64,000 nt of DNA from Haemophilus haemolyticus_L (GCF_003490595.1 NZ_QQGY01000008.1:41425-105424); one strand, 5' to 3'. Shown: positions 17,074 to 28,365, counted from the first letter of the stretch. Translations and numbers: made by a program. The notes: generated from the sequence alone by a model not told the origin.

Positions 17074-18081
17074 CTAGTCTGATAATTTCTGCAGACCGAA
17101 ATGGCGATAAGTTTGCGATGTTGCAATACGACCACGCGGCGTTCTTTGTAGAAACCCCTGTTGAATCAAATAAGGCTCTAAAACATCCTCAATAGTATCG
17201 CGTTCTTCGCCGATCGCAGCGGCAAGATTATCTAGCCCCACAGGCCCACCATCAAAACGCTCAATAACTGCAGACAATAATTTTCTATCTAAATAATCAA
17301 ATCCGGCATCATCTACATCCAGCATTGAAAGTGCTTGTTTTGCCACATCTACAGAAATGATGCCACCATTACGTACATCTGCATAATCACGCACACGGCG
17401 TAATAAACGGTTAGCAATACGCGGTGTACCACGTGAACGGCGCGCCACTTCAAAAGCGGCTTCTTTTTCTAATTCAAGATTTAAACAGCCTGCACTTCGT
17501 GCCACGATAGAGGTTAAATCTTCCACTGAATAAAACTCTAAGCGTTGAACGATTCCAAAACGATCACGCAATGGCGAAGTTAAAGATCCCGCTCTAGTCG
17601 TCGCGCCAACCAAAGTAAAAGGTGGCAAATCTAATTTAATAGAACGAGCAGCAGGCCCCTCACCAATCATAATATTCAATTGATAGTCTTCCATTGCTGG
17701 ATAAAGAACTTCTTCAATAGCAGGGGAAAGTCGATGAATTTCATCAATAAATAACACATCATGCGGTTCAAGATTGGTTAGCATTGCGGCTAAATCTCCC
17801 GCTTTTTCTAATACTGGCCCAGATGTCGTACGAATATTCACGCCCATTTCATTTGCCACAATATTAGCAAGCGTGGTTTTTCCCAAGCCAGGAGGGCCAA
17901 AAATCAATAAATGATCTAAGGCATCTTGACGTAGTTTGGCTGCCTTGATGAAAATATCCATCTGCTCGCGCACTTGCGGCTGCCCAACATAATCCGCTAA
18001 TAATTTCGGACGAATAGCACGGTCAATAACATCTTCATCAAGCTTAGCTTGCCCGCTAATAATTCTATCTGCTTCAATCAT
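17074..18081 (-). CDS. ruvB: RuvB Holliday junction branch-migration motor
   Basis: 335 residues. AAA+ domain with Walker A GPPGLGKT (62-69), Walker B VLFIDEIHRL and sensor GATTRAGSLTSPLRDRFG, then the C-terminal winged helix (FLQRTPRGRIAT). RuvB hexamers pump DNA through the RuvA-bound junction. It lies 7 bp after ruvA. Confidence 0.98.
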   Translation of the reverse strand: MIEADRIISGQAKLDEDVIDRAIRPKLLADYVGQPQVREQMDIFIKAAKLRQDALDHLLIFGPPGLGKTTLANIVANEMGVNIRTTSGPVLEKAGDLAAMLTNLEPHDVLFIDEIHRLSPAIEEVLYPAMEDYQLNIMIGEGPAARSIKLDLPPFTLVGATTRAGSLTSPLRDRFGIVQRLEFYSVEDLTSIVARSAGCLNLELEKEAAFEVARRSRGTPRIANRLLRRVRDYADVRNGGIISVDVAKQALSMLDVDDAGFDYLDRKLLSAVIERFDGGPVGLDNLAAAIGEERDTIEDVLEPYLIQQGFLQRTPRGRIATSQTYRHFGLQKLSD

Positions 18082-18088
18082 GTCTCAC

Positions 18089-18703
18089 CTACAGTGCGGC
18101 TTTTAAAGCTTCGCGAATAACTTGTTCACTGGTTAATTCTGGCTTAGCAACTCGTTTCACCATTTTTTCTGCTTCTGAAGGTTTATAACCTAAAGCAATC
18201 AAGGCTGAAATAGCTTCATCAGATGAATTTTCTGAGTGGGATTCAATGGATGGAACTGACGGAATATGAGTACTTTCTACAAAGAAATCGCTTTGTTTTA
18301 CGCCCTTAAATTTACCTTTGAGCTCTACTAACAAACGTTCAGCTGTTTTTTTGCCAACTCCTGGAATTTTAGTGAGTTTAGATAGCTCTTCTCTCTCTAT
18401 CGCATAAGCAAATTGTTCGACCGACATGGCGGATAAAATCGCTAAGGCTAATTTAGGCCCCACCCCATTTGTTTTAATTAATTCACGAAATAAAGTGCGG
18501 TCTGTTTTCTGGGCAAATCCAAAAAGTAAATGAGCATCTTCCCGAACAACAAGATGGGTGAATAAAGTAGTTTCTTGACCAATTTCTGGTAAATCATAGA
18601 AACTCGTCATAGGCAAAAGCAATTCATAGCCTACACCTTGAACATTAAGTAAAATTTCTGGAGGTTGTTTTTCTAAAAGAATGCCTTGTAAGCGACCGAT
18701 CAT
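18089..18703 (-). CDS. ruvA: RuvA Holliday junction DNA-binding protein
   Basis: 204 residues: N-terminal OB-fold (MIGRLQGILLEKQPPEILL), two helix-hairpin-helix motifs (TNGVGPKLALAIL and IPGVGKKTAERLL), a flexible linker and the C-terminal domain that touches RuvB (AISALIALGYKPSEAEKM). Tetramers hold the junction open. A hairpin at 18748-18767 separates it from ruvC. Confidence 0.98.
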   Translation of the reverse strand: MIGRLQGILLEKQPPEILLNVQGVGYELLLPMTSFYDLPEIGQETTLFTHLVVREDAHLLFGFAQKTDRTLFRELIKTNGVGPKLALAILSAMSVEQFAYAIEREELSKLTKIPGVGKKTAERLLVELKGKFKGVKQSDFFVESTHIPSVPSIESHSENSSDEAISALIALGYKPSEAEKMVKRVAKPELTSEQVIREALKAAL

Positions 18704-18747
18704 AATTCTTCCGAATGATAAAAAACTTAACGCATAGAATAAAATAA

Positions 18748-18767
18748 AACTGGACGAACATCCAGTT
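18748..18767 (-). terminator. Hairpin between ruvC and ruvA
   Basis: AACTGGA / TCCAGTT stem with a 6-base loop, followed on the minus strand by a T-rich stretch; it overlaps the ruvC stop region. It may reduce read-through from ruvC into ruvAB. Confidence 0.6.
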
Positions 18768-19338
18768 AAATTTTTAATCTAAAGCGTCCTCGGCTATATC
18801 TGGTCTTTAAAAGTGCGGTCATTTTTTCTTGCGTTTCTGTCATTTTAACAGAATTGGCAATATGTAAAGAATGTTGAATAGAATGAGCGTGCGTAATTGC
18901 GATAGCCAACGCATCCGCTGCATCAGCTTGAGGTTTATCTGACAACTTCAAAATACGAGTCACCATTTCTTGCACTTGCACCTTATCTGCAGAACCAATA
19001 CCCACAACCGTTTGTTTTACTAAACGTGCGGCATATTCAAAAACAGGTAAATCATGATTTACCGCAGCAACAATCGCCGTACCACGTGCCTGCCCGAGTT
19101 TCAAAGCCGAATCTGCATTCTTCGCCATAAATACTTGCTCAATTGCAAACATATCAGGTTGAAACTGCGTGATGATTTCAGTTATTCCAGCATAAATGCG
19201 TTTCAAACGGGTTGGTAAATCTTCAACTTGAGTACGAATTGCGCCACTGCCGAGATATTCTAAATGTCTCCCTGTTTGGCGAATCACACCATAACCCGTT
19301 ACGCGAGAACCTGGGTCAATACCTAAAATAATGCTCAT
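18766..19338 (-). CDS. ruvC: RuvC Holliday junction resolvase
   Basis: 190 residues, RNase H-like fold. The four acidic catalytic residues are seen as D8 (GIDPGS), E67 (AIEQVF), D139 and D142 (QADAADALAIA). It cleaves the junction moved by RuvAB. The C-terminal MTALLKTRY is encoded across an uptake signal. E. coli has the same order yebC-ruvC-ruvA-ruvB. Confidence 0.98.
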   Translation of the reverse strand: MSIILGIDPGSRVTGYGVIRQTGRHLEYLGSGAIRTQVEDLPTRLKRIYAGITEIITQFQPDMFAIEQVFMAKNADSALKLGQARGTAIVAAVNHDLPVFEYAARLVKQTVVGIGSADKVQVQEMVTRILKLSDKPQADAADALAIAITHAHSIQHSLHIANSVKMTETQEKMTALLKTRYSRGRFRLKI

Positions 19339-19350
19339 AATTTCTATAAA

Positions 19351-19375
19351 AAATGGGTAATTACATTACCCATTT
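19351..19375 (-). terminator. Terminator-like hairpin between yebC and ruvC
   Basis: Perfect 11-bp stem AAATGGGTAAT / ATTACCCATTT with a 3-base loop and a T-run on the minus strand, within the 46-bp gap. It may attenuate transcription into the ruv genes. Confidence 0.7.
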
Positions 19376-19384
19376 ATTGCATTA

Positions 19385-20125
19385 TTAAAGTTGAGATGCC
19401 ACTTCGTCACTAATTTCACCATTGTGATATACGTTTTGTACATCATCACAATCTTCCAACATATCAATTAAACGAAGTAATTTTGGTGCAGTTTCAATAT
19501 CAAGATCAACCGTTGTTGATGGAATCATCGTTACTTCAGCTTCTTGAACTTTAAAGCCAGCCGCTTCAATGCCATCACGCACTGAACCTAAATCTTCCCA
19601 AGCAGTATAGATTTCAAATGAACCATCATCTTGTGGTTGAATATCATCAGCACCCGCTTCGATAGCCGCTTCAGTTAATGCATCTTCATCTGCTTGTTCA
19701 ATTAAAATTAAACCTTTTTTGCTAAATAAATAACCAACAGAACCTTCTGTTCCCAAGTTACCACCACATTTGGTAAAACTTGGGCGAACCTGTGAAATGG
19801 TGCGGTTTGCATTATCACTCAAACACTCCACCATAACCGCTGTACCGCCTGGGCCATAACCTTCATAGATTTTGGTTTCCATATTGGTATCATCGCCACC
19901 GCCTACACCACGATCAATAGCGCGGTTGATAGTATCGCGCGTCATATTGTTGCTAAGTGCTTTATCTACTGCTGCACGTAAACGCGGATTAGCACTCACA
20001 TCGCCACCACCAATTTTAGCTGCAGTAACAAGCTCACGAATTAATTTAGTAAAAATTTTACCGCGTTGTGCATCTTGTGCTGCTTTGCGGTGTTTAATAT
20101 TAGCCCACTTACTATGGCCTGCCAT
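19385..20125 (-). CDS. yebC: YebC-family translation/transcription factor
   Basis: 246 residues, full length, starting MAGHSKWANIKHRKAAQDAQRGKIFTK, the family signature. YebC proteins were long called transcription regulators; recent work on relatives (TACO1, YebC) links them to ribosomes translating proline stretches. It lies between nudB and ruvC as in E. coli. Confidence 0.96.
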   Translation of the reverse strand: MAGHSKWANIKHRKAAQDAQRGKIFTKLIRELVTAAKIGGGDVSANPRLRAAVDKALSNNMTRDTINRAIDRGVGGGDDTNMETKIYEGYGPGGTAVMVECLSDNANRTISQVRPSFTKCGGNLGTEGSVGYLFSKKGLILIEQADEDALTEAAIEAGADDIQPQDDGSFEIYTAWEDLGSVRDGIEAAGFKVQEAEVTMIPSTTVDLDIETAPKLLRLIDMLEDCDDVQNVYHNGEISDEVASQL

Positions 20126-20137
20126 GTTGTTTTCCTT

Positions 20138-20590
20138 CTATTTATCTTTAAGAATATATTTTCTAATTGCTTCCGCATTATTGGAAGATTTTGTCATTTG
20201 GATTGCTTTTTCAGGAGAAACCCATTGATATGCCAAATGCTCACTTAATATTGGTTCGAATTCTTGCTCCATTGCCAATAAAAACCAATGCTCACGGCAA
20301 TGCGTCACATTCGGTGCGTATTTATATCGGAAATATGGAAAAATTTCAAATTCTATGCTCTCTTTGCAATCAAAAAGTCCGGTGGAATTTTCTGAAATTT
20401 CTAACCGCACTTCTTCCCAAAGCTCACGAATTGCTGTTTTTTTTGGTGTTTCACCACTTTCAATAGTGCCCGTAACAGACTGCCAAAAATCAGGATCATC
20501 TTGGCGTTGGAGCATTAAAACTCGGTTTGTATCTTTAGCGTAAATTACAACGAGAACAGATTGATTATTTTTATATTTCAAGCTCGTCAT
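20138..20590 (-). CDS. nudB: NudB dihydroneopterin triphosphate diphosphatase
   Basis: 150 residues, Nudix family. The Nudix box reads GTIESGETPKKTAIRELWEE (about 36-55) and then departs from consensus (V-R-L instead of x-G-U), as the E. coli enzyme does (EEVT). It removes pyrophosphate from dihydroneopterin triphosphate in folate synthesis and also hydrolyses dATP. 12 bp before yebC. Confidence 0.93.
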   Translation of the reverse strand: MTSLKYKNNQSVLVVIYAKDTNRVLMLQRQDDPDFWQSVTGTIESGETPKKTAIRELWEEVRLEISENSTGLFDCKESIEFEIFPYFRYKYAPNVTHCREHWFLLAMEQEFEPILSEHLAYQWVSPEKAIQMTKSSNNAEAIRKYILKDK

Positions 20591-20645
20591 CTACATAATT
20601 GAGAATGAGCAGCATCATACCTTTTCTACTAAAAACTTTCAAAAA

Positions 20646-20679
20646 AATTACCGCACTTTAAAACTAAAGTGCGGTAATT
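20646..20679. terminator. Uptake-signal terminator between nudB and the Nramp-like gene
   Basis: Perfect 15-bp stem AATTACCGCACTTTA / TAAAGTGCGGTAATT with loop AAAC, just past the stop of the minus-strand gene at 20692. Inverted uptake signals used as terminators are well known in Haemophilus. Confidence 0.85.
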
Positions 20680-20691
20680 ATCTTAATTATT

Positions 20692-21960
20692 TTAGTTTAA
20701 CCAGCCAGCTTGTTGAGCTATAAATAACCCTGCAAAGGCTGTTAAGTAGAATAAACCGATAAGAGATAACCACAATAAGCCGCCTTTTACACTGTGTTTC
20801 GCGTGCTTAGTCAGAGATAAATTCAACCAAGCAAAGATTGGTGCAGAAACAAATGAAGCAATCATCGCGAATTTCAGCATTGGGCCTACTGCATTATTAA
20901 AGTAGAAAATAATCGCTAAACCAGATAACGCCGCAAAAATCATACCGATATTAAGAATTCTCACAGAGCTTTCTTGTTTACCGAATAAGATACGCAAAGA
21001 TTCAACATTGGTACGAGAGTAACCATCAATTACTGTAATTGTTGTACCAAACATACACATGAACGCAATGACTGCAATTAATAAGCGAGACCATTCACCG
21101 ATAGTACTTGCATACATATTGATAAGTTGTGCGATATATTTTCCGCCAACCATCTCTACGGTTTCAGGAGAACCATATTGCACCAATGCACCAAGCGCTA
21201 AGAAAACGACAGCTAAAATGGCTGTACCAATGTAACCCACGTTAAAGTCAAATAAACCGTCTTGATAAGACACTTTGGTCAAGCGACGTTTTGCTACCAC
21301 CCACATGGAATTAATAGCAGAAATCTCAATCGGCGCCGGCATCCACCCCATTAACGCCACCAAAAAGGCCAATTTACTTAATTCCCATGGAGAAGGAGGT
21401 ACAAAATCAGGTGCGGCTACGCCATTGATACCATTACGCATAAAAGCAATCACGACAGCGCTCACGGTTGTTACCGTTAAAGCAATCATGATGATTTTCG
21501 ATAAACTATCTAATAAACGGTACTTCCCTAACAATAAAATACCGGTTGTCACAAGAATCACTAATGAGCTTAATACTGGCATTGGTAGAGGAATTGGCGT
21601 AATGAAGGTTAAAATTGCTGCCGTTAATAATCCCACTGCCGCAGTATTAATCACTGTCGCAAAAATGTTTAAAGCTAAGAATAACCAAAGATAGAATTTC
21701 CCTTTTTGACGGTAACCTTCTAACAACGTATTACCGGTATCTAGGGTATATTGAACACCGAAACGGAAGAAAGGATATTTAAATAAGTTAGCAAGAATCA
21801 CAATGCTCACTAATTCCCAACCATAGATCGCACCAGCTTGGGTAGATGCAATAATATGCGACCCACCAACAGCTGCCGATGCCATCACGATGCCAGGGCC
21901 TAAGGCAGAGAATTTACTCGCCCATGTTGATTTTTCTACTGGAGTTGAAACTTCACGCAT
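20692..21960 (-). CDS. Nramp-related membrane transporter, atypical metal site
   Basis: 422 residues, about 11 membrane segments, Nramp (SLC11) superfamily by overall pattern: N-terminal ALGPGIVMASAAVGGSHIIAS and the sixth-helix region LMGWMPAPIEISAINSMW. Canonical Nramps have DPGN in helix 1 and an A/C-MP motif in helix 6. Here the DPGN position reads AVGGSH, so the key Asp and Asn are missing, while an MP remains. It therefore falls in the wide group of Nramp-related proteins whose substrate is not known. It stands alone between nudB and a membrane protein gene, with terminators on both sides. Mn or Fe import should not be assumed. Confidence 0.75.
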   Translation of the reverse strand: MREVSTPVEKSTWASKFSALGPGIVMASAAVGGSHIIASTQAGAIYGWELVSIVILANLFKYPFFRFGVQYTLDTGNTLLEGYRQKGKFYLWLFLALNIFATVINTAAVGLLTAAILTFITPIPLPMPVLSSLVILVTTGILLLGKYRLLDSLSKIIMIALTVTTVSAVVIAFMRNGINGVAAPDFVPPSPWELSKLAFLVALMGWMPAPIEISAINSMWVVAKRRLTKVSYQDGLFDFNVGYIGTAILAVVFLALGALVQYGSPETVEMVGGKYIAQLINMYASTIGEWSRLLIAVIAFMCMFGTTITVIDGYSRTNVESLRILFGKQESSVRILNIGMIFAALSGLAIIFYFNNAVGPMLKFAMIASFVSAPIFAWLNLSLTKHAKHSVKGGLLWLSLIGLFYLTAFAGLFIAQQAGWLN

Positions 21961-22298
21961 AAAATGTTCTCTTATAAATTGACCATAAACTGAAAAGGCC
22001 TTATTTATAATAGAATTTTATCCTTGAATAAAGTAGATAAAGTTCCATTTAAAGAAGGATAAAAGAGTAAAAATCTAATTATTTTGAAATTTCAGGATAT
22101 AACTTCAAAAAAAATAAAACCACATCATATTCATACCAAAAAAGTAATGTATTTAAGTGAATAAAATTTTTTCAATAAAAAGAAAGTGCGGTCAAAATCA
22201 GTTGAGTTTTTGACCGCACTTTCTTTTTCAAAAATCCCTAAAATAGAATTTTAGGAAGCTACACATATTCTTGTAATACGATATTGTGGATTTAGTAT
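21961..22298. other. Intergenic region upstream of the Nramp-like gene
   Basis: 338 bp of AT-rich DNA. It contains the leader and promoter of the minus-strand transporter gene and one long uptake-signal hairpin (22177-22228). I see no ORF with a ribosome site, no tRNA and no further repeat. Confidence 0.7.
22177..22228. terminator. Long uptake-signal hairpin downstream of the 272-residue membrane protein gene
   Basis: A 21-bp perfect stem (22177-22197 with 22208-22228) holding inverted uptake signals (GAAAGTGCGGTCAAAA and its complement) around a 10-base loop, with A- and T-runs at the ends. It can terminate in both directions. Confidence 0.88.
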
Positions 22299-23117
22299 TT
22301 AATGAAAATACTCATTACTTTTCTTGTTATACAACACATATAAATATATGCAAAGCACCATAAGATGGGATAGAACCAAATAGAATTGCTCTTGAATCTC
22401 ATTAAATGGATTATTTAATGTTAATTCTAAAAAATTTATTAATACTACAAAAAAGAATGCTATTCCTCTAACCACATATAATGTTCTAGCCCATTTTTTT
22501 CCTAAGAAAAGACCAATGGAAAGCACTAACATTAAGACATAAGAACTAAAAACACCAAAGAAAAAAGAAAAGGGTCTTAAAAAGAAAAATCCGTCAATAA
22601 TGTAATGTTCGCTTAAAACACTGGCTCCCCAATAAATAGCCAAAATAAAACTACAAATAGAAGCTATTGTTAGCAACAAGGGTCTTTTACCAATTTCATT
22701 AACATTAAGACTTTTATCACCCAAAAAACGACTAGCTTCTTTTGAAAAAAGAACTTTAATCGAAATTAAGAAAAAAATGAAAAGTATAACGAATACAACT
22801 GAAGATAACATTTCTGGTCGCATAAAAGTATACTGCATTAGATTATGCTCTAAACTAACCCCAATGCTAAAAAAGATTCCTGTCATGGCATACCCAGCAT
22901 ATAACCATTTTCCCCAACTATGCCCATTCCTTATAGAAAAAGCAGAAATAAACAGACATACCGGAAAAATAAAGTCTGTTACAGAATAGTAACCATAAAC
23001 TCTCCATACAGAAGAACCTAGCCCTGCCATTTGTGAATAAATAAGATTAATAAAAATTGCGCTTGCAATAACTAGAATTGCCGTAGAAATATTTCTAATT
23101 TTATATTCAATATTCAT
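22299..23117 (-). CDS. Uncharacterised polytopic membrane protein with two similar halves
   Basis: 272 residues and about eight hydrophobic segments. I do not recognise the family. Each half has four membrane segments, and a similar junction appears in both: HSWGKWLYAGYAMTGIFF (about 64-82) and GKKWARTLYVVRGIAFFF (about 206-223), which suggests internal duplication. No conserved charged pair inside a helix, no ATP or metal motif. The gene is notably AT-rich and full of AAA/TTT codons compared with its neighbours. It lies on the minus strand just downstream of aspS (68 bp), but a hairpin at 23139-23158 separates them. No function can be given. Confidence 0.8.
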   Translation of the reverse strand: MNIEYKIRNISTAILVIASAIFINLIYSQMAGLGSSVWRVYGYYSVTDFIFPVCLFISAFSIRNGHSWGKWLYAGYAMTGIFFSIGVSLEHNLMQYTFMRPEMLSSVVFVILFIFFLISIKVLFSKEASRFLGDKSLNVNEIGKRPLLLTIASICSFILAIYWGASVLSEHYIIDGFFFLRPFSFFFGVFSSYVLMLVLSIGLFLGKKWARTLYVVRGIAFFFVVLINFLELTLNNPFNEIQEQFYLVLSHLMVLCIYLYVLYNKKSNEYFH

Positions 23118-23138
23118 ATATTCTCTCTAACACAAAAA

Positions 23139-23158
23139 TGCGGCCAAAATTGGCCGCA
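23139..23158 (-). terminator. Terminator downstream of aspS
   Basis: TGCGGCCA / TGGCCGCA stem with a tight AAAT loop, followed on the minus strand by a T-run. One arm is part of an uptake signal (AAGTGCGGC). Confidence 0.75.
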
Positions 23159-23185
23159 CTTATTTTATTCTTAAATATAGGTACA

Positions 23186-24952
23186 CTACTCAGATTTCAC
23201 CACTGCAATACTCAACTCACCTAACGCCTGTGGATTCGCAAAACTTGGTGCCTCTGTCATTAAACAAGCTGCGGCTGTTGTTTTCGGGAATGCAATCACA
23301 TCGCGGATATTTTCAGTGCCCGTTAAAAGCATGGTTAAACGGTCTAAACCGAATGCTAAACCTGCGTGTGGCGGTGTACCGAATTTTAACGCATCTAATA
23401 AGAAACCGAATTTCTCGCGTTGTTCTTGTTCATTGATACCAAGAATGCGGAAGACGGTTTGTTGCATTTTCGGATCAAAAATACGGACAGAACCACCACC
23501 CACTTCATAGCCATTGATCACCATATCATAAGCATTTGCTACCGCACTTGTCGGATCAGCTTCTAATTGCTCTGGACTAAAATCTTTTGGTGAAGTGAAT
23601 GGATGGTGCATTGCTGCAAGATTACCCTCTTCATCACGTTCAAACATTGGGAAATCGATCACCCAAAGTGGTTGCCACTCATCTAAACGAGTTAAGCCAA
23701 GATCACGGCCTAATTTCAAACGCAATGCGCCCATTGCATCAGTGGTGGTTTGCCATTTGTCTGCACCGAAGAATAAGATATCGCCAGTTTGAGCTTTCAC
23801 ACGTTCAGCTAACGCTTTCCATACCTCTTCATTTAAGAATTTCGCAATCGGACTTTGTACGCCTTCAAGGCCAGCATTAATGTCATTTACTTTCGCCCAA
23901 GCTAAACCTTTTGCACCGTAAATACCAACAAATTGTGTATATTCATCAATTTGTTTACGAGTGATTTCAGTACCATTTGGTACACGAATTACAGCCACGC
24001 GACCATTTGGATCATTCGCTGGGGCTTGAAATACTTTAAAATCAACGTCTTTTACGATATCTTCTACATCTACCATTTCTAATGGATTACGTAAATCTGG
24101 TTTATCAGAACCGAAACGACGCATTGCTTCTTGCCAAGTCATCACTGGGAACTTACCTAAATCTACACCAATGGTATCAAGCCATAAGCCGTGCACCATA
24201 CGTTCCATAATTTCACGTACTTCTGGCGCAGTTAAGAAAGAGGTTTCCACATCGATTTGGGTAAATTCAGGCTGACGGTCCGCACGTAAATCTTCATCAC
24301 GGAAACATTTCACAATTTGATAATAACGATCAAAACCAGACATCATTAGAAGCTGTTTGAAAAGCTGTGGTGATTGCGGCAATGCATAGAATTTGCCTTT
24401 GTGCACACGGCTTGGCACTAAATAGTCACGCGCACCTTCTGGTGTTGCTTTGGTTAGCATAGGGGTTTCAATATCAAGGAAACCATTGCCATCCATGAAA
24501 CGACGTACAAAGCTGGTGATTTTTGCACGGGTTTTCAAACGTTGAGCCATTTCAGGGCGACGTAAATCTAAATAACGATATTTTAAACGTTGTTCTTCAG
24601 TATTGTTTTGATTAAAGTCGAGAGGTAACACATCAGACGCATTGTAAACATGCAATTCTTTCGCTAACACTTCCACTTCGCCCGTTGCCATATTTTTATT
24701 AATTTGGTTTTCAGGACGCGCAATCACTTCACCTTTAATTTGGATACAGAATTCGTTACGTAACCCCGCAGCCGCTGTCAATGCATCTTGATATTTCGGA
24801 TCAAAACAAACTTGCACAATGCCATCACGATCACGCATATCAATAAAAATTAATCCACCTAAATCACGACGACGATGAACCCAACCGCTTAATGTTACTT
24901 CTTGTCCAATATGGTTGCGGTTTAATGCACCGCAATAATGTGTACGCATCAT
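23186..24952 (-). CDS. aspS: Aspartyl-tRNA synthetase
   Basis: 588 residues from ATG 24952 (MMRTHYCGALNRNHIGQ), with AAGG 8 bases upstream. Class IIb synthetase: N-terminal OB anticodon domain (VTLSGWVHRRRDLGGLIFIDMRDRDG), then the catalytic core (motif 2 FRDEDLRADRQPEFTQ, GAD insert, motif 3 GLAFGLDRLTMLL). Charges tRNA-Asp. In E. coli aspS sits directly beside nudB and near cmoA; here accessory genes separate it from both. Confidence 0.97.
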   Translation of the reverse strand: MMRTHYCGALNRNHIGQEVTLSGWVHRRRDLGGLIFIDMRDRDGIVQVCFDPKYQDALTAAAGLRNEFCIQIKGEVIARPENQINKNMATGEVEVLAKELHVYNASDVLPLDFNQNNTEEQRLKYRYLDLRRPEMAQRLKTRAKITSFVRRFMDGNGFLDIETPMLTKATPEGARDYLVPSRVHKGKFYALPQSPQLFKQLLMMSGFDRYYQIVKCFRDEDLRADRQPEFTQIDVETSFLTAPEVREIMERMVHGLWLDTIGVDLGKFPVMTWQEAMRRFGSDKPDLRNPLEMVDVEDIVKDVDFKVFQAPANDPNGRVAVIRVPNGTEITRKQIDEYTQFVGIYGAKGLAWAKVNDINAGLEGVQSPIAKFLNEEVWKALAERVKAQTGDILFFGADKWQTTTDAMGALRLKLGRDLGLTRLDEWQPLWVIDFPMFERDEEGNLAAMHHPFTSPKDFSPEQLEADPTSAVANAYDMVINGYEVGGGSVRIFDPKMQQTVFRILGINEQEQREKFGFLLDALKFGTPPHAGLAFGLDRLTMLLTGTENIRDVIAFPKTTAAACLMTEAPSFANPQALGELSIAVVKSE

Positions 24953-24998
24953 ATTCAATTCCTTAACTCTCTATAAAAATGGAAAAACACTGCAGAAT

Positions 24999-25046
24999 TA
25001 TACGGAAAAAGGCGCGTCTTTTAAATCTTAAACGGAAATTTATTTG
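24999..25046 (+). repeat. Left 48-bp direct repeat flanking the autotransporter
   Basis: Begins TATACGGAAAAAGGCGCGTC and ends TTTATTTG. It matches 27442-27489 at 47 of 48 positions (C at 25015, A at 27458), in the same orientation. The left copy lies just upstream of aspS. Confidence 0.92.
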
Positions 25047-25068
25047 CTTATTAACAAGATCTAATAAA

Positions 25069-25099
25069 AAACCTCACAGATAATGTCTGCGAGGTTTTC
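25069..25099 (-). terminator. Terminator downstream of the autotransporter gene
   Basis: Stem AACCTC-CAGA / TCTG-GAGGTT with one mismatch, followed by a T-run on the minus strand, about 18 bp past the stop codon. Confidence 0.8.
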
Positions 25100-25116
25100 T
25101 TTTTATGTTATTTAAT

Positions 25117-27272
<2,156 letters not shown>

Positions 27273-27441
27273 AAAATTTTCTCCTTAATATCAATGAAAA
27301 TTATTAAAGAGAATTAATTCTAACAGAAATAAAATGGATAATGTAGTATTTTCACATTTTTTGAACAATACTATAAATAACATTTGTGCCTATTGAAAAA
27401 TATCTCATTTATTTTTCTGTATTAAATATCTTATTTTTAGC

Positions 27442-27489
27442 TATACGGAAAAAGGCGAGTCTTTTAAATCTTAAACGGAAATTTATTTG
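27442..27489 (+). repeat. Right 48-bp direct repeat flanking the autotransporter
   Basis: Second copy of 24999-25046 with a single difference. It lies upstream of cmoA on the other side of the autotransporter gene, 2443 bp from the first copy. Confidence 0.92.
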
Positions 27490-27592
27490 ACCTCTTGAAA
27501 ACTTTCCTTAAAATGACCGCACTTTTTAAATATTTTCTAATTCGTAGGGTGTGGAAAAGTGAAAAGCACACATACTCCACACAAGGTAAACC

Positions 27593-28315
27593 ATGAAAGA
27601 TACTATTTTTTCTACTCCAATTGAAAAACTCGGCGATTTTACCTTCGATGAAAACGTTGCTGAAGTTTTTCCAGATATGATTCAACGCTCCGTACCTGGC
27701 TATTCCAACATTATTACTGCAATCGGTATGCTGGCAGAACGTTTCGTCACGGCTGATAGTAACGTTTATGATCTTGGTTGCTCACGAGGTGCTGCCACAC
27801 TTTCAGCTCGTCGAAATATTCATCAACCCAACGTAAAAATTATTGGTATCGATAATTCTCAACCTATGGTTGAACGTTGTCGCCAACATATTGCGGCATA
27901 TCATAGTGAGGTACCTGTAGAAATTCTCTGTGACGATATTCGTCACGTTGAAATTAAAAATGCCTCAATGGTCATTCTCAACTTCACCTTACAATTTTTA
28001 CCGCCTGAAGATCGCATCGCATTGCTTACAAAAATCTATGAAGGTTTAAACCCCAATGGCGTACTCGTGTTATCGGAAAAATTCCGTTTTGAAGATACCA
28101 ACGTTGATAATTTGCTTATTGATTTGCATCACCAATTCAAACGTGCCAACGGCTATAGTGAACTTGAAGTTAGCCAAAAACGCACCGCACTTGAAAATGT
28201 GATGCGTACAGATTCTATCGAGACACACAAAGTGCGGTTAAAAAATGTTGGATTTTCTCAAGTGGAACTGTGGTTCCAATGCTTTAATTTTGGCTCGATG
28301 ATTGCGATTAAATAA
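27593..28315 (+). CDS. cmoA: CmoA, carboxy-S-adenosylmethionine synthase
   Basis: 240 residues starting MKDTIFSTPIEKLGDFTFDE. SAM-binding Rossmann motif VYDLGCSRGAATLS, acidic end of the second strand in IIGIDNSQPMVERC. It converts SAM and prephenate to carboxy-SAM, used by CmoB to modify U34 of tRNAs. The H. influenzae relative was an early structural-genomics target. cmoB is not next to it here. AAGG precedes the ATG. Confidence 0.95.
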   Translation: MKDTIFSTPIEKLGDFTFDENVAEVFPDMIQRSVPGYSNIITAIGMLAERFVTADSNVYDLGCSRGAATLSARRNIHQPNVKIIGIDNSQPMVERCRQHIAAYHSEVPVEILCDDIRHVEIKNASMVILNFTLQFLPPEDRIALLTKIYEGLNPNGVLVLSEKFRFEDTNVDNLLIDLHHQFKRANGYSELEVSQKRTALENVMRTDSIETHKVRLKNVGFSQVELWFQCFNFGSMIAIK

Positions 28316-28365
28316 AACAACAGTAATTTTATCTTCTTGCTTGCATACAGCAATCGAAATGATTA

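Noticed and set aside
28330..28350. CTTGCTTGC near vapB as a second phase-variable tract
   Set aside because: Only two units, outside coding sequence, too short for slippage.
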